Both the position numbers and the translations under genes were made by a program. A stretch of DNA of 43,279 nt from Apostichopus japonicus (taxonomy: Eukaryota; Echinodermata; Holothuroidea; Aspidochirotida; Stichopodidae): the NCBI RefSeq assembly GCF_037975245.1, contig NW_027288848.1:1-43279 (forward strand), in the 5' to 3' direction. A model generated the notes under the pieces. That model had not been told where the DNA came from. It searched no databases and saw only the letters and a program-made list of their open reading frames with translations. Below, one piece after another: positions 1 through 10,009 of this stretch; the stretch's first letter is position 1; every line of letters starts with the position of its first letter.

Positions 1-684
1 AAACTTACAGCTCCCCCCCTGTAGGCACTTGCTGTAAAAGGTCGGCAAAAGACGTCATCACCCGGGGTTCGAACCACGGATGCAAAAGAGAGTCTCGCTC
101 ATCAGCTCGTACAGTGCGCCGAGCCATCGCGCCACTGTATGGACTGAGATATTAGGCCGATTAACTAATACTTACAGCTCCCCCCCCTGTAGGCACTTGC
201 TGTAAAAGGTCGGCAAAAGACGTCATCACCCGGGGTTCGAACCACGGATGCAAAAGAGAGTCTCGCTCATCAGCTCGTACAGTGCGCCGAGCCATCGCGC
301 CACTGTATGGACTGAGATATTAGGCCGATTAACTAATACTTACAGCTCCCCCCCCTGTAGGCACTTGCTGTAAAAGGTCGGCAAAAGACGTCATCACCCG
401 GGGTTCGAACCACGGATGCAAAAGAGAGTCTCGCTCATCAGCTCGTACAGTGCGCCGAGCCATCGCGCCACTGTATGGACTGAGATATTAGGCCGATTAA
501 CTAATACTTACAGCTCCCCCCCCTGTAGGCACTTGCTGTAAAAGGTCGGCAAAAGACGTCATCACCCGGGGTTCGAACCACGGATGCAAAAGAGAGTCTC
601 GCTCATCAGCTCGTACAGTGCGCCGAGCCATCGCGCCACTGTATGGACTGAGATATTAGGGCCGATTAACTAATACTTACAGCT
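1..684. repeat. Class C block, C7-C8 tracts
   Basis: About four class C monomers with 7 or 8 C residues before TGTAG. The first copy is cut by the window edge. The last carries an extra G (TTAGGGCCG near 656). No gene is present. Confidence 0.9.
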
Positions 685-2825
685 CCCCGTGTAGGCACTT
701 GCTGTAAAAGGTCGGCAAAAGACGTCATCACCCGGGGTTCGAACCACGGATGCAAAAGAGAGTCTCGCTCATCAGCTCGTACAGTGCGCCGAGCCATCGC
801 GCCACTGTATGGACTGAGATATTAGGCCGATTAACTAATACTTACAGCTCCCCGTGTAGGCACTTGCTGTAAAAGGTCGGCAAAAGACGTCATCACCCGG
901 GTTCGAACCACGGATGCAAAAGAGAGTCTCGCTCATCAGCTCGTACAGTGCGCCGAGCCATCGCGCCACTGTATGGACTGAGATATTAGGCCGATTAACT
1001 AATACTTACAGCTCCCCGTGTAGGCACTTGCTGTAAAAGGTCGGCAAAAGACGTCATCACCCGGGGTTCGAACCACGGATGCAAAAGAGAGTCTCGCTCA
1101 TCAGCTCGTACAGTGCGCCGAGCCATCGCGCCACTGTATGGACTGAGATATTAGGCCGATTAACTAATACTTACAGCTCCCCGTGTAGGCACTTGCTGTA
1201 AAGGTCGGCAAAAGACGTCATCACCCGGGGTTCGAACCACGGATGCAAAAGAGAGTCTCGCTCATCAGCTCGTACAGTGCGCCGAGCCATCGCGCCACTG
1301 TATGGACTGAGATATTAGGCCGATTAACTAATACTTACAGCTCCCCGTGTAGGCACTTGCTGTAAAAGGTCGGCAAAAGACGTCATCACCCGGGGTTCGA
1401 ACCACGGATGCAAAAGAGAGTCTCGCTCATCAGCTCGTACAGTGCGCCGAGCCATCGCGCCACTGTATGGACTGAGATATTAGGCCGATTAACTAATACT
1501 TACAGCTCCCCGTGTAGGCACTTGCTGTAAAAGGTCGGCAAAAGACGTCATCACCCGGGGTTCGAACCACGGATGCAAAAGAGAGTCTCGCTCATCAGCT
1601 CGTACAGTGCGCCGAGCCATCGCGCCACTGTATGGACTGAGATATTAGGCCGATTAACTAATACTTACAGCTCCCCGTGTAGGCACTTGCTGTAAAAGGT
1701 CGGCAAAAGACGTCATCACCCGGGGTTCGAACCACGGATGCAAAAGAGAGTCTCGCTCATCAGCTCGTACAGTGCGCCGAGCCATCGCGCCACTGTATGG
1801 ACTGAGATATTAGGCCGATTAACTAATACTTACAGCTCCCCGTGTAGGCACTTGCTGTAAAAGGTCGGCAAAAGACGTCATCACCCGGGGTTCGAACCAC
1901 GGATGCAAAAGAGAGTCTCGCTCATCAGCTCGTACAGTGCGCCGAGCCATCGCGCCACTGTATGGACTGAGATATTAGGCCGATTAACTAATACTTACAG
2001 CTCCCCGTGTAGGCACTTGCTGTAAAAGGTCGGCAAAAGACGTCATCACCCGGGGTTCGAACCACGGATGCAAAAGAGAGTCTCGCTCATCAGCTCGTAC
2101 AGTGCGCCGAGCCATCGCGCCACTGTATGGACTGAGATATTAGGCCGATTAACTAATACTTACAGCTCCCCGTGTAGGCACTTGCTGTAAAAGGTCGGCA
2201 AAAGACGTCATCACCCGGGGTTCGAACCACGGATGCAAAAGAGAGTCTCGCTCATCAGCTCGTACAGTGCGCCGAGCCATCGCGCCACTGTATGGACTGA
2301 GATATTAGGCCGATTAACTAATACTTACAGCTCCCCGTGTAGGCACTTGCTGTAAAAGGTCGGCAAAAGACGTCATCACCCGGGGTTCGAACCACGGATG
2401 CAAAAGAGAGTCTCGCTCATCAGCTCGTACAGTGCGCCGAGCCATCGCGCCACTGTATGGACTGAGATATTAGGCCGATTAACTAATACTTACAGCTCCC
2501 CGTGTAGGCACTTGCTGTAAAAGGTCGGCAAAAGACGTCATCACCCGGGGTTCGAACCACGGATGCAAAAGAGAGTCTCGCTCATCAGCTCGTACAGTGC
2601 GCCGAGCCATCGCGCCACTGTATGGACTGAGATATTAGGCCGATTAACTAATACTTACAGCTCCCCGTGTAGGCACTTGCTGTAAAAGGTCGGCAAAAGA
2701 CGTCATCACCCGGGGTTCGAACCACGGATGCAAAAGAGAGTCTCGCTCATCAGCTCGTACAGTGCCCGAGCCATCGCGCCACTGTATGGACTGAGATATT
2801 AGGCCGATTAACTAATACTTACAGC
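685..2825. repeat. Class G block 1, 13 monomers
   Basis: Thirteen consecutive copies carry CCCCGTGTAG. Isolated single-base losses occur: CCCGGGTTC near 897, GTAAAGG near 1199 and CAGTGCCCGAG near 2762. Otherwise the copies look identical. No gene is present. Confidence 0.92.
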
Positions 2826-5800
2826 TTCCCCCCCTGTAGGCACTTGCTGTAAAAGGTCGGCAAAAGACGTCATCACCCGGGGTTCGAACCACGGATGCAA
2901 AAGAGAGTCTCGCTCATCAGCTCGTACAGTGCGCCGAGCCATCGCGCCACTGTATGGACTGAGATATTAGGCCGATTAACTAATACTTACAGCTCCCCCT
3001 GTAGGCACTTGCTGTAAAAGGTCGGCAAAAGACGTCATCACCCGGGGTTCGAACCACGGATGCAAAAGAGAGTCTCGCTCATCAGCTCGTACAGTGCGCC
3101 GAGCCATCGCGCCACTGTATGGACTGAGATATTAGGCCGATTAACTAATACTTACAGCTTCCCCCCCTGTAGGCACTTGCTGTAAAAGGTCGGCAAAAGA
3201 CGTCATCACCCGGGGTTCGAACCACGGATGCAAAAGAGAGTCTCGCTCATCAGCTCGTACAGTGCGCCGAGCCATCGCGCCACTGTATGGACTGAGATAT
3301 TAGGCCGATTAACTAATACTTACAGCTCCCCCCCCTGTAGGCACTTGCTGTAAAAGGTCGGCAAAAGACGTCATCACCCGGGGTTCGAACCACGGATGCA
3401 AAAGAGAGTCTCGCTCATCAGCTCGTACAGTGCGCCGAGCCATCGCGCCACTGTATGGACTGAGATATTAGGCCGATTAACTAATACTTACAGCTTCCCC
3501 CCCTGTAGGCACTTGCTGTAAAAGGTCGGCAAAAGACGTCATCACCCGGGGTTCGAACCACGGATGCAAAAGAGAGTCTCGCTCATCAGCTCGTACAGTG
3601 CGCCGAGCCATCGCGCCACTGTATGGACTGAGATATTAGGCCGATTAACTAATACTTACAGCTCCCCCCCCTGTAGGCACTTGCTGTAAAAGGTCGGCAA
3701 AAGACGTCATCACCCGGGGTTCGAACCACGGATGCAAAAGAGAGTCTCGCTCATCAGCTCGTACAGTGCGCCGAGCCATCGCGCCACTGTATGGACTGAG
3801 ATATTAGGCCGATTAACTAATACTTACAGCTCCCCCCCCTGTAGGCACTTGCTGTAAAAGGTCGGCAAAAGACGTCATCACCCGGGGTTCGAACCACGGA
3901 TGCAAAAGAGAGTCTCGCTCATCAGCTCGTACAGTGCGCCGAGCCATCGCGCCACTGTATGGACTGAGATATTAGGCCGATTAACTAATACTTACAGCTC
4001 CCCCCCCCCTGTAGGCACTTGCTGTAAAAGGTCGGCAAAAGACGTCATCACCCGGGGTTCGAACCACGGATGCAAAAGAGAGTCTCGCTCATCAGCTCGT
4101 ACAGTGCGCCGAGCCATCGCGCCACTGTATGGACTGAGATATTAGGCCGATTAACTAATACTTACAGCTCCCCCCCCCCTGTAGGCACTTGCTGTAAAAG
4201 GTCGGCAAAAGACGTCATCACCCGGGGTTCGAACCACGGATGCAAAAGAGAGTCTCGCTCATCAGCTCGTACAGTGCGCCGAGCCATCGCGCCACTGTAT
4301 GGACTGAGATATTAGGCCGATTAACTAATACTTACAGCTCCCCCCCCCTGTAGGCACTTGCTGTAAAAGGTCGGCAAAAGACGTCATCACCCGGGGTTCG
4401 AACCACGGATGCAAAAGAGAGTCTCGCTCATCAGCTCGTACAGTGCGCCGAGCCATCGCGCCACTGTATGGACTGAGATATTAGGCCGATTAACTAATAC
4501 TTACAGCTCCCCCCCCCTGTAGGCACTTGCTGTAAAAGGTCGGCAAAAGACGTCATCACCCGGGGTTCGAACCACGGATGCAAAAGAGAGTCTCGCTCAT
4601 CAGCTCGTACAGTGCGCCGAGCCATCGCGCCACTGTATGGACTGAGATATTAGGCCGATTAACTAATACTTACAGCTCCCCCCCCCTGTAGGCACTTGCT
4701 GTAAAAGGTCGGCAAAAGACGTCATCACCCGGGGTTCGAACCACGGATGCAAAAGAGAGTCTCGCTCATCAGCTCGTACAGTGCGCCGAGCCATCGCGCC
4801 ACTGTATGGACTGAGATATTAGGCCGATTAACTAATACTTACAGCTCCCCCCCCTGTAGGCACTTGCTGTAAAAGGTCGGCAAAAGACGTCATCACCCGG
4901 GGTTCGAACCACGGATGCAAAAGAGAGTCTCGCTCATCAGCTCGTACAGTGCGCCGAGCCATCGCGCCACTGTATGGACTGAGATATTAGGCCGATTAAC
5001 TAATACTTACAGCTCCCCCCCCTGTAGGCACTTGCTGTAAAAGGTCGGCAAAAGACGTCATCACCCGGGGTTCGAACCACGGATGCAAAAGAGAGTCTCG
5101 CTCATCAGCTCGTACAGTGCGCCGAGCCATCGCGCCACTGTATGGACTGAGATATTAGGCCGATTAACTAATACTTACAGCTCCCCCCCCTGTAGGCACT
5201 TGCTGTAAAAGGTCGGCAAAAGACGTCATCACCCGGGGTTCGAACCACGGATGCAAAAGAGAGTCTCGCTCATCAGCTCGTACAGTGCGCCGAGCCATCG
5301 CGCCACTGTATGGACTGAGATATTAGGCCGATTAACTAATACTTACAGCTCCCCCCCCTGTAGGCACTTGCTGTAAAAGGTCGGCAAAAGACGTCATCAC
5401 CCGGGGTTCGAACCACGGATGCAAAAGAGAGTCTCGCTCATCAGCTCGTACAGTGCGCCGAGCCATCGCGCCACTGTATGGACTGAGATATTAGGCCGAT
5501 TAACTAATACTTACAGCTCCCCCCCCTGTAGGCACTTGCTGTAAAAGGTCGGCAAAAGACGTCATCACCCGGGGTTCGAACCACGGATGCAAAAGAGAGT
5601 CTCGCTCATCAGCTCGTACAGTGCGCCGAGCCATCGCGCCACTGTATGGACTGAGATATTAGGCCGATTAACTAATACTTACAGCTCCCCCCCCTGTAGG
5701 CACTTGCTGTAAAAGGTCGGCAAAAGACGTCATCACCCGGGGTTCGAACCACGGATGCAAAAGAGAGTCTCGCTCATCAGCTCGTACAGTGCGCCGAGCC

Positions 5801-7201
5801 ATCGCGCCACTGTATGGACTGAGATATTAGGCCGATTAACTAATACTTACAGCTCCCCCCCCTGTAGGCACTTGCTGTAAAAGGTCGGCAAAAGACGTCA
5901 TCACCCGGGGTTCGAACCACGGATGCAAAAGAGAGTCTCGCTCATCAGCTCGTACAGTGCGCCGAGCCATCGCGCCACTGTATGGACTGAGATATTAGGC
6001 CGATTAACTAATACTTACAGCTCCCCCCCCTGTAGGCACTTGCTGTAAAAGGTCGGCAAAAGACGTCATCACCCGGGGTTCGAACCACGGATGCAAAAGA
6101 GAGTCTCGCTCATCAGCTCGTACAGTGCGCCGAGCCATCGCGCCACTGTATGGACTGAGATATTAGGCCGATTAACTAATACTTACAGCTCCCCCCCCTG
6201 TAGGCACTTGCTGTAAAAGGTCGGCAAAAGACGTCATCACCCGGGGTTCGAACCACGGATGCAAAAGAGAGTCTCGCTCATCAGCTCGTACAGTGCGCCG
6301 AGCCATCGCGCCACTGTATGGACTGAGATATTAGGCCGATTAACTAATACTTACAGCTCCCCCCCCTGTAGGCACTTGCTGTAAAAGGTCGGCAAAAGAC
6401 GTCATCACCCGGGGTTCGAACCACGGATGCAAAAGAGAGTCTCGCTCATCAGCTCGTACAGTGCGCCGAGCCATCGCGCCACTGTATGGACTGAGATATT
6501 AGGCCGATTAACTAATACTTACAGCTCCCCCCCCCTGTAGGCACTTGCTGTAAAAGGTCGGCAAAAGACGTCATCACCCGGGGTTCGAACCACGGATGCA
6601 AAAGAGAGTCTCGCTCATCAGCTCGTACAGTGCGCCGAGCCATCGCGCCACTGTATGGACTGAGATATTAGGCCGATTAACTAATACTTACAGCTCCCCC
6701 CCCTGTAGGCACTTGCTGTAAAAGGTCGGCAAAAGACGTCATCACCCGGGGTTCGAACCACGGATGCAAAAGAGAGTCTCGCTCATCAGCTCGTACAGTG
6801 CGCCGAGCCATCGCGCCACTGTATGGACTGAGATATTAGGCCGATTAACTAATACTTACAGCTCCCCCCCCCTGTAGGCACTTGCTGTAAAAGGTCGGCA
6901 AAAGACGTCATCACCCGGGGTTCGAACCACGGATGCAAAAGAGAGTCTCGCTCATCAGCTCGTACAGTGCGCCGAGCCATCGCGCCACTGTATGGACTGA
7001 GATATTAGGCCGATTAACTAATACTTACAGCTCCCCCCCCCTGTAGGCACTTGCTGTAAAAGGTCGGCAAAAGACGTCATCACCCGGGGTTCGAACCACG
7101 GATGCAAAAGAGAGTCTCGCTCATCAGCTCGTACAGTGCGCCGAGCCATCGCGCCACTGTATGGACTGAGATATTAGGCCGATTAACTAATACTTACAGC
7201 T
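2826..7201. repeat. Class C block, 26 monomers, C5-C10 tracts
   Basis: Twenty-six copies with a pure C run followed by TGTAG. Near the left edge three copies have CTT in place of CT before the run (near 2826, 3159 and 3495), alternating with ordinary copies, and one has only five C (near 2996). Two copies with C10 near 4000 and 4170 keep a frame open across the linker, giving 81-codon frames at 3900-4145 and 4070-4315. From about 4.8 to 6.5 kb the tract is uniformly C8. Confidence 0.92.
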
Positions 7202-7222
7202 CCCCGTGTAGGCACTTGCTGT

Positions 7223-7237
7223 AAAAGGTCGGCAAAA
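7223..7237 (-). terminator. Paired T4 runs downstream of the B box
   Basis: On the minus strand two TTTT runs (plus AAAA at 7234-7237 and 7223-7226) follow the B box by roughly 15 to 30 bases, where a short Pol III transcript could end. A third TTTT (plus AAAA at 7271-7274) lies between the A and B boxes and could end a transcript early, as expected of a tRNA pseudogene. In class R some copies have lost 11 bp between the two downstream runs, leaving one T4. Confidence 0.4.
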
Positions 7238-7251
7238 GACGTCATCACCCG

Positions 7252-7262
7252 GGGTTCGAACC
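7252..7262 (-). promoter_or_regulatory. Pol III B-box match GGTTCGAACCC
   Basis: The minus strand reads GGTTCGAACCC, matching the eukaryotic B-box consensus GGTTCGANNCC at every fixed position. In established biology the B box binds TFIIIC. Because TTCGAA is palindromic, the plus strand also gives GGTTCGAACCA. The minus strand is the better reading because the A-box match lies at tRNA spacing only there. In class R the variant GGGGATCGAACC (for example near 38366) becomes GGTTCGATCCC on the minus strand, still a perfect B box, while it breaks the plus-strand version. Confidence 0.65.
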
Positions 7263-7296
7263 ACGGATGCAAAAGAGAGTCTCGCTCATCAGCTCG

Positions 7297-7326
7297 TACA
7301 GTGCGCCGAGCCATCGCGCCACTGTA
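7297..7326. other. Inverted repeat: 10-bp hairpin with one bulged base, 9-base loop
   Basis: TACAGTG at 7297-7303 pairs with CACTGTA at 7320-7326, and CGC at 7304-7306 pairs with GCG at 7316-7318, leaving one bulged C and the loop CGAGCCATC. It is conserved in nearly every monomer. The GTGCCCC variant copies lose the middle pair of the inner 3-bp stem. The element overlaps the A-box-like motif, so the hairpin and a tRNA D arm would be alternative folds of the same transcript. Cruciform-prone dyads of this kind are a known feature of several centromeric satellites. Confidence 0.8.
7302..7313 (-). promoter_or_regulatory. A-box-like TGGCTCGGCGCA
   Basis: The minus strand reads TGGCTCGGCGCA, resembling the tRNA A box (TRGCNNARYNGG) at TGGC and the GG pair but departing from it downstream. 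About 20 monomers carry a single change in this box (plus strand GTGCGCC to GTGCCCC), giving TGGCTCGGGGCA. The box is also part of the 30-base hairpin at 7297-7326. Promoter activity is not shown by sequence alone. Confidence 0.45.
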
Positions 7327-7358
7327 TGGACTGAGATATTAGGCCGATTAACTAATAC

Positions 7359-7389
7359 TTACAGCTCCCCGTGTAGGCACTTGCTGTAA
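7359..7389. other. Inverted repeat TTACAGC/GCTGTAA around the C-tract linker
   Basis: TTACAGC at 7359-7365 and GCTGTAA at 7383-7389 are perfect 7-bp reverse complements separated by the 17-base linker holding the C tract. In class C monomers the loop is longer because of the extra C residues. Seen the other way, the same pair forms 7-bp terminal inverted repeats of the 148-bp body. The pair is intact in almost all copies; exceptions are in the error-rich stretch (TTACCGC near 18636) and at the right edge (TTACATC near 42697). Confidence 0.8.
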
Positions 7390-9346
7390 AAGGTCGGCAA
7401 AAGACGTCATCACCCGGGGTTCGAACCACGGATGCAAAAGAGAGTCTCGCTCATCAGCTCGTACAGTGCGCCGAGCCATCGCGCCACTGTATGGACTGAG
7501 ATATTAGGCCGATTAACTAATACTTACAGCTCCCCGTGTAGGCACTTGCTGTAAAAGGTCGGCAAAAGACGTCATCACCCGGGGTTCGAACCACGGATGC
7601 AAAAGAGAGTCTCGCTCATCAGCTCGTACAGTGCGCCGAGCCATCGCGCCACTGTATGGACTGAGATATTAGGCCGATTAACTAATACTTACAGCTCCCC
7701 GTGTAGGCACTTGCTGTAAAAGGTCGGCAAAAGACGTCATCACCCGGGGTTCGAACCACGGATGCAAAAGAGAGTCTCGCTCATCAGCTCGTACAGTGCG
7801 CCGAGCCATCGCGCCACTGTATGGACTGAGATATTAGGCCGATTAACTAATACTTACAGCTCCCCGTGTAGGCACTTGCTGTAAAAGGTCGGCAAAAGAC
7901 GTCATCACCCGGGGTTCGAACCACGGATGCAAAAGAGAGTCTCGCTCATCAGCTCGTACAGTGCGCCGAGCCATCGCGCCACTGTATGGACTGAGATATT
8001 AGGCCGATTAACTAATACTTACAGCTCCCCGTGTAGGCACTTGCTGTAAAAGGTCGGCAAAAGACGTCATCACCCGGGGTTCGAACCACGGATGCAAAAG
8101 AGAGTCTCGCTCATCAGCTCGTACAGTGCGCCGAGCCATCGCGCCACTGTATGGACTGAGATATTAGGCCGATTAACTAATACTTACAGCTCCCCGTGTA
8201 GGCACTTGCTGTAAAAGGTCGGCAAAAGACGTCATCACCCGGGGTTCGAACCACGGATGCAAAAGAGAGTCTCGCTCATCAGCTCGTACAGTGCGCCGAG
8301 CCATCGCGCCACTGTATGGACTGAGATATTAGGCCGATTAACTAATACTTACAGCTCCCCGTGTAGGCACTTGCTGTAAAAGGTCGGCAAAAGACGTCAT
8401 CACCCGGGGTTCGAACCACGGATGCAAAAGAGAGTCTCGCTCATCAGCTCGTACAGTGCGCCGAGCCATCGCGCCACTGTATGGACTGAGATATTAGGCC
8501 GATTAACTAATACTTACAGCTCCCCGTGTAGGCACTTGCTGTAAAAGGTCGGCAAAAGACGTCATCACCCGGGGTTCGAACCACGGATGCAAAAGAGAGT
8601 CTCGCTCATCAGCTCGTACAGTGCGCCGAGCCATCGCGCCACTGTATGGACTGAGATATTAGGCCGATTAACTAATACTTACAGCTCCCCGTGTAGGCAC
8701 TTGCTGTAAAAGGTCGGCAAAAGACGTCATCACCCGGGGTTCGAACCACGGATGCAAAAGAGAGTCTCGCTCATCAGCTCGTACAGTGCGCCGAGCCATC
8801 GCGCCACTGTATGGACTGAGATATTAGGCCGATTAACTAATACTTACAGCTCCCCGTGTAGGCACTTGCTGTAAAAGGTCGGCAAAAGACGTCATCACCC
8901 GGGGTTCGAACCACGGATGCAAAAGAGAGTCTCGCTCATCAGCTCGTACAGTGCGCCGAGCCATCGCGCCACTGTATGGACTGAGATATTAGGCCGATTA
9001 ACTAATACTTACAGCTCCCCGTGTAGGCACTTGCTGTAAAAGGTCGGCAAAAGACGTCATCACCCGGGGTTCGAACCACGGATGCAAAAGAGAGTCTCGC
9101 TCATCAGCTCGTACAGTGCGCCGAGCCATCGCGCCACTGTATGGACTGAGATATTAGGCCGATTAACTAATACTTACAGCTCCCCGTGTAGGCACTTGCT
9201 GTAAAAGGTCGGCAAAAGACGTCATCACCCGGGGTTCGAACCACGGATGCAAAAGAGAGTCTCGCTCATCAGCTCGTACAGTGCGCCGAGCCATCGCGCC
9301 ACTGTATGGACTGAGATATTAGGCCGATTAACTAATACTTACAGCT

Positions 9347-10009
9347 CCCCCCCCTGTAGGCACTTGCTGTAAAAGGTCGGCAAAAGACGTCATCACCCGG
9401 GGTTCGAACCACGGATGCAAAAGAGAGTCTCGCTCATCAGCTCGTACAGTGCGCCGAGCCATCGCGCCACTGTATGGACTGAGATATTAGGCCGATTAAC
9501 TAATACTTACAGCTCCCCGTGTAGGCACTTGCTGTAAAAGGTCGGCAAAAGACGTCATCACCCGGGGTTCGAACCACGGATGCAAAAGAGAGTCTCGCTC
9601 ATCAGCTCGTACAGTGCGCCGAGCCATCGCGCCACTGTATGGACTGAGATATTAGGCCGATTAACTAATACTTACAGCTCCCCGTGTAGGCACTTGCTGT
9701 AAAAGGTCGGCAAAAGACGTCATCACCCGGGGTTCGAACCACGGATGCAAAAGAGAGTCTCGCTCATCAGCTCGTACAGTGCGCCGAGCCATCGCGCCAC
9801 TGTATGGACTGAGATATTAGGCCGATTAACTAATACTTACAGCTCCCCGTGTAGGCACTTGCTGTAAAAGGTCGGCAAAAGACGTCATCACCCGGGGTTC
9901 GAACCACGGATGCAAAAGAGAGTCTCGCTCATCAGCTCGTACAGTGCGCCGAGCCATCGCGCCACTGTATGGACTGAGATATTAGGCCGATTAACTGATA
10001 CTTACAGCT
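9347..10009. repeat. Mixed block: one C8 then three class G monomers
   Basis: Four copies in the order C8, G, G, G. The last has ACTGATACTTAC in place of ACTAATACTTAC near 9996. No gene is present. Confidence 0.88.

Larger units (their letters stand above)
7241..7320 (-). pseudogene. tRNA-like module (degenerate tRNA head), present in every monomer
   Basis: On the minus strand the order is: seven bases GGCGCGA in the acceptor position; TG at positions 8-9; a D-arm-like GCTC...GAGC stem of 4 bp with a 12-base loop; a longer than usual middle section; and a T arm with TTCGAAC in the loop. Box A starts 51 bases before box B, a spacing that fits a tRNA with a long variable part. The acceptor strands (GGCGCGA against GTGATGA) do not pair, and only three of five T-stem pairs form (C49-G65, G52-C62, G53-C61). 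No convincing anticodon arm is visible. It therefore looks like a decayed tRNA or the tRNA-derived head of a SINE rather than a working tRNA gene. I cannot assign an amino acid. The module recurs about 260 times; this is one example. Confidence 0.6.
7218..7382. repeat. Reference class G monomer (165 bp: 148-bp body plus 17-bp linker)
   Basis: This copy is typical of class G. The body at 7218-7365 starts with GCTGTAA and ends with TTACAGC, which are exact reverse complements. The linker at 7366-7382 contains CCCCGTGTAGGCACTT. In order, the plus strand shows AAAAGG, GACGTC, CCCGGGG joined to the palindrome GGTTCGAACC, GATGCAAAAG, GAGAGTCTC, the 30-base hairpin at 7297-7326, an AT-rich stretch (GATATTAGG, TTAACTAATACTTAC) and the linker. 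Class C copies differ mainly in replacing CCCCG by a run of C. The start of the repeating unit is arbitrary; I chose the inverted-repeat boundary because it is the only symmetrical one. Confidence 0.9.
7202..9346. repeat. Class G block 2, 13 perfect monomers
   Basis: Exactly 2,145 bp, or 13 x 165 bp, with no difference between copies that I could see. It is flanked by C9 copies on the left and a single C8 copy on the right. Such perfection points to recent amplification of one monomer, or to assembly from near-identical reads. Confidence 0.94.

Noticed and set aside
7235-7248. CRE/ATF site at GACGTCAT
   Set aside because: GACGTCA matches seven of eight CRE bases, but a single short motif with no promoter context is not support for regulation.
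7252-7268. CENP-B box
   Set aside because: TTCGAACC followed by CCGGG on the minus strand resembles part of the CENP-B box (NTTCGNNNNANNCGGGN), but the fixed A is absent and the CGGG spacing is wrong; the plus strand lacks CGGG.
7241-7320. Cluster of functional tRNA genes
   Set aside because: Acceptor strands do not pair, the T stem has mismatches, no anticodon arm is evident and a T4 lies between the boxes.
685-9346. Large segmental duplication joining the two 13-copy class G blocks
   Set aside because: The flanking monomers differ: block 1 is followed by CTT-C7, C5 and CTT-C7 copies, block 2 by C8, G, G, G and C13. The equal copy number is therefore not shown to be a shared duplication.
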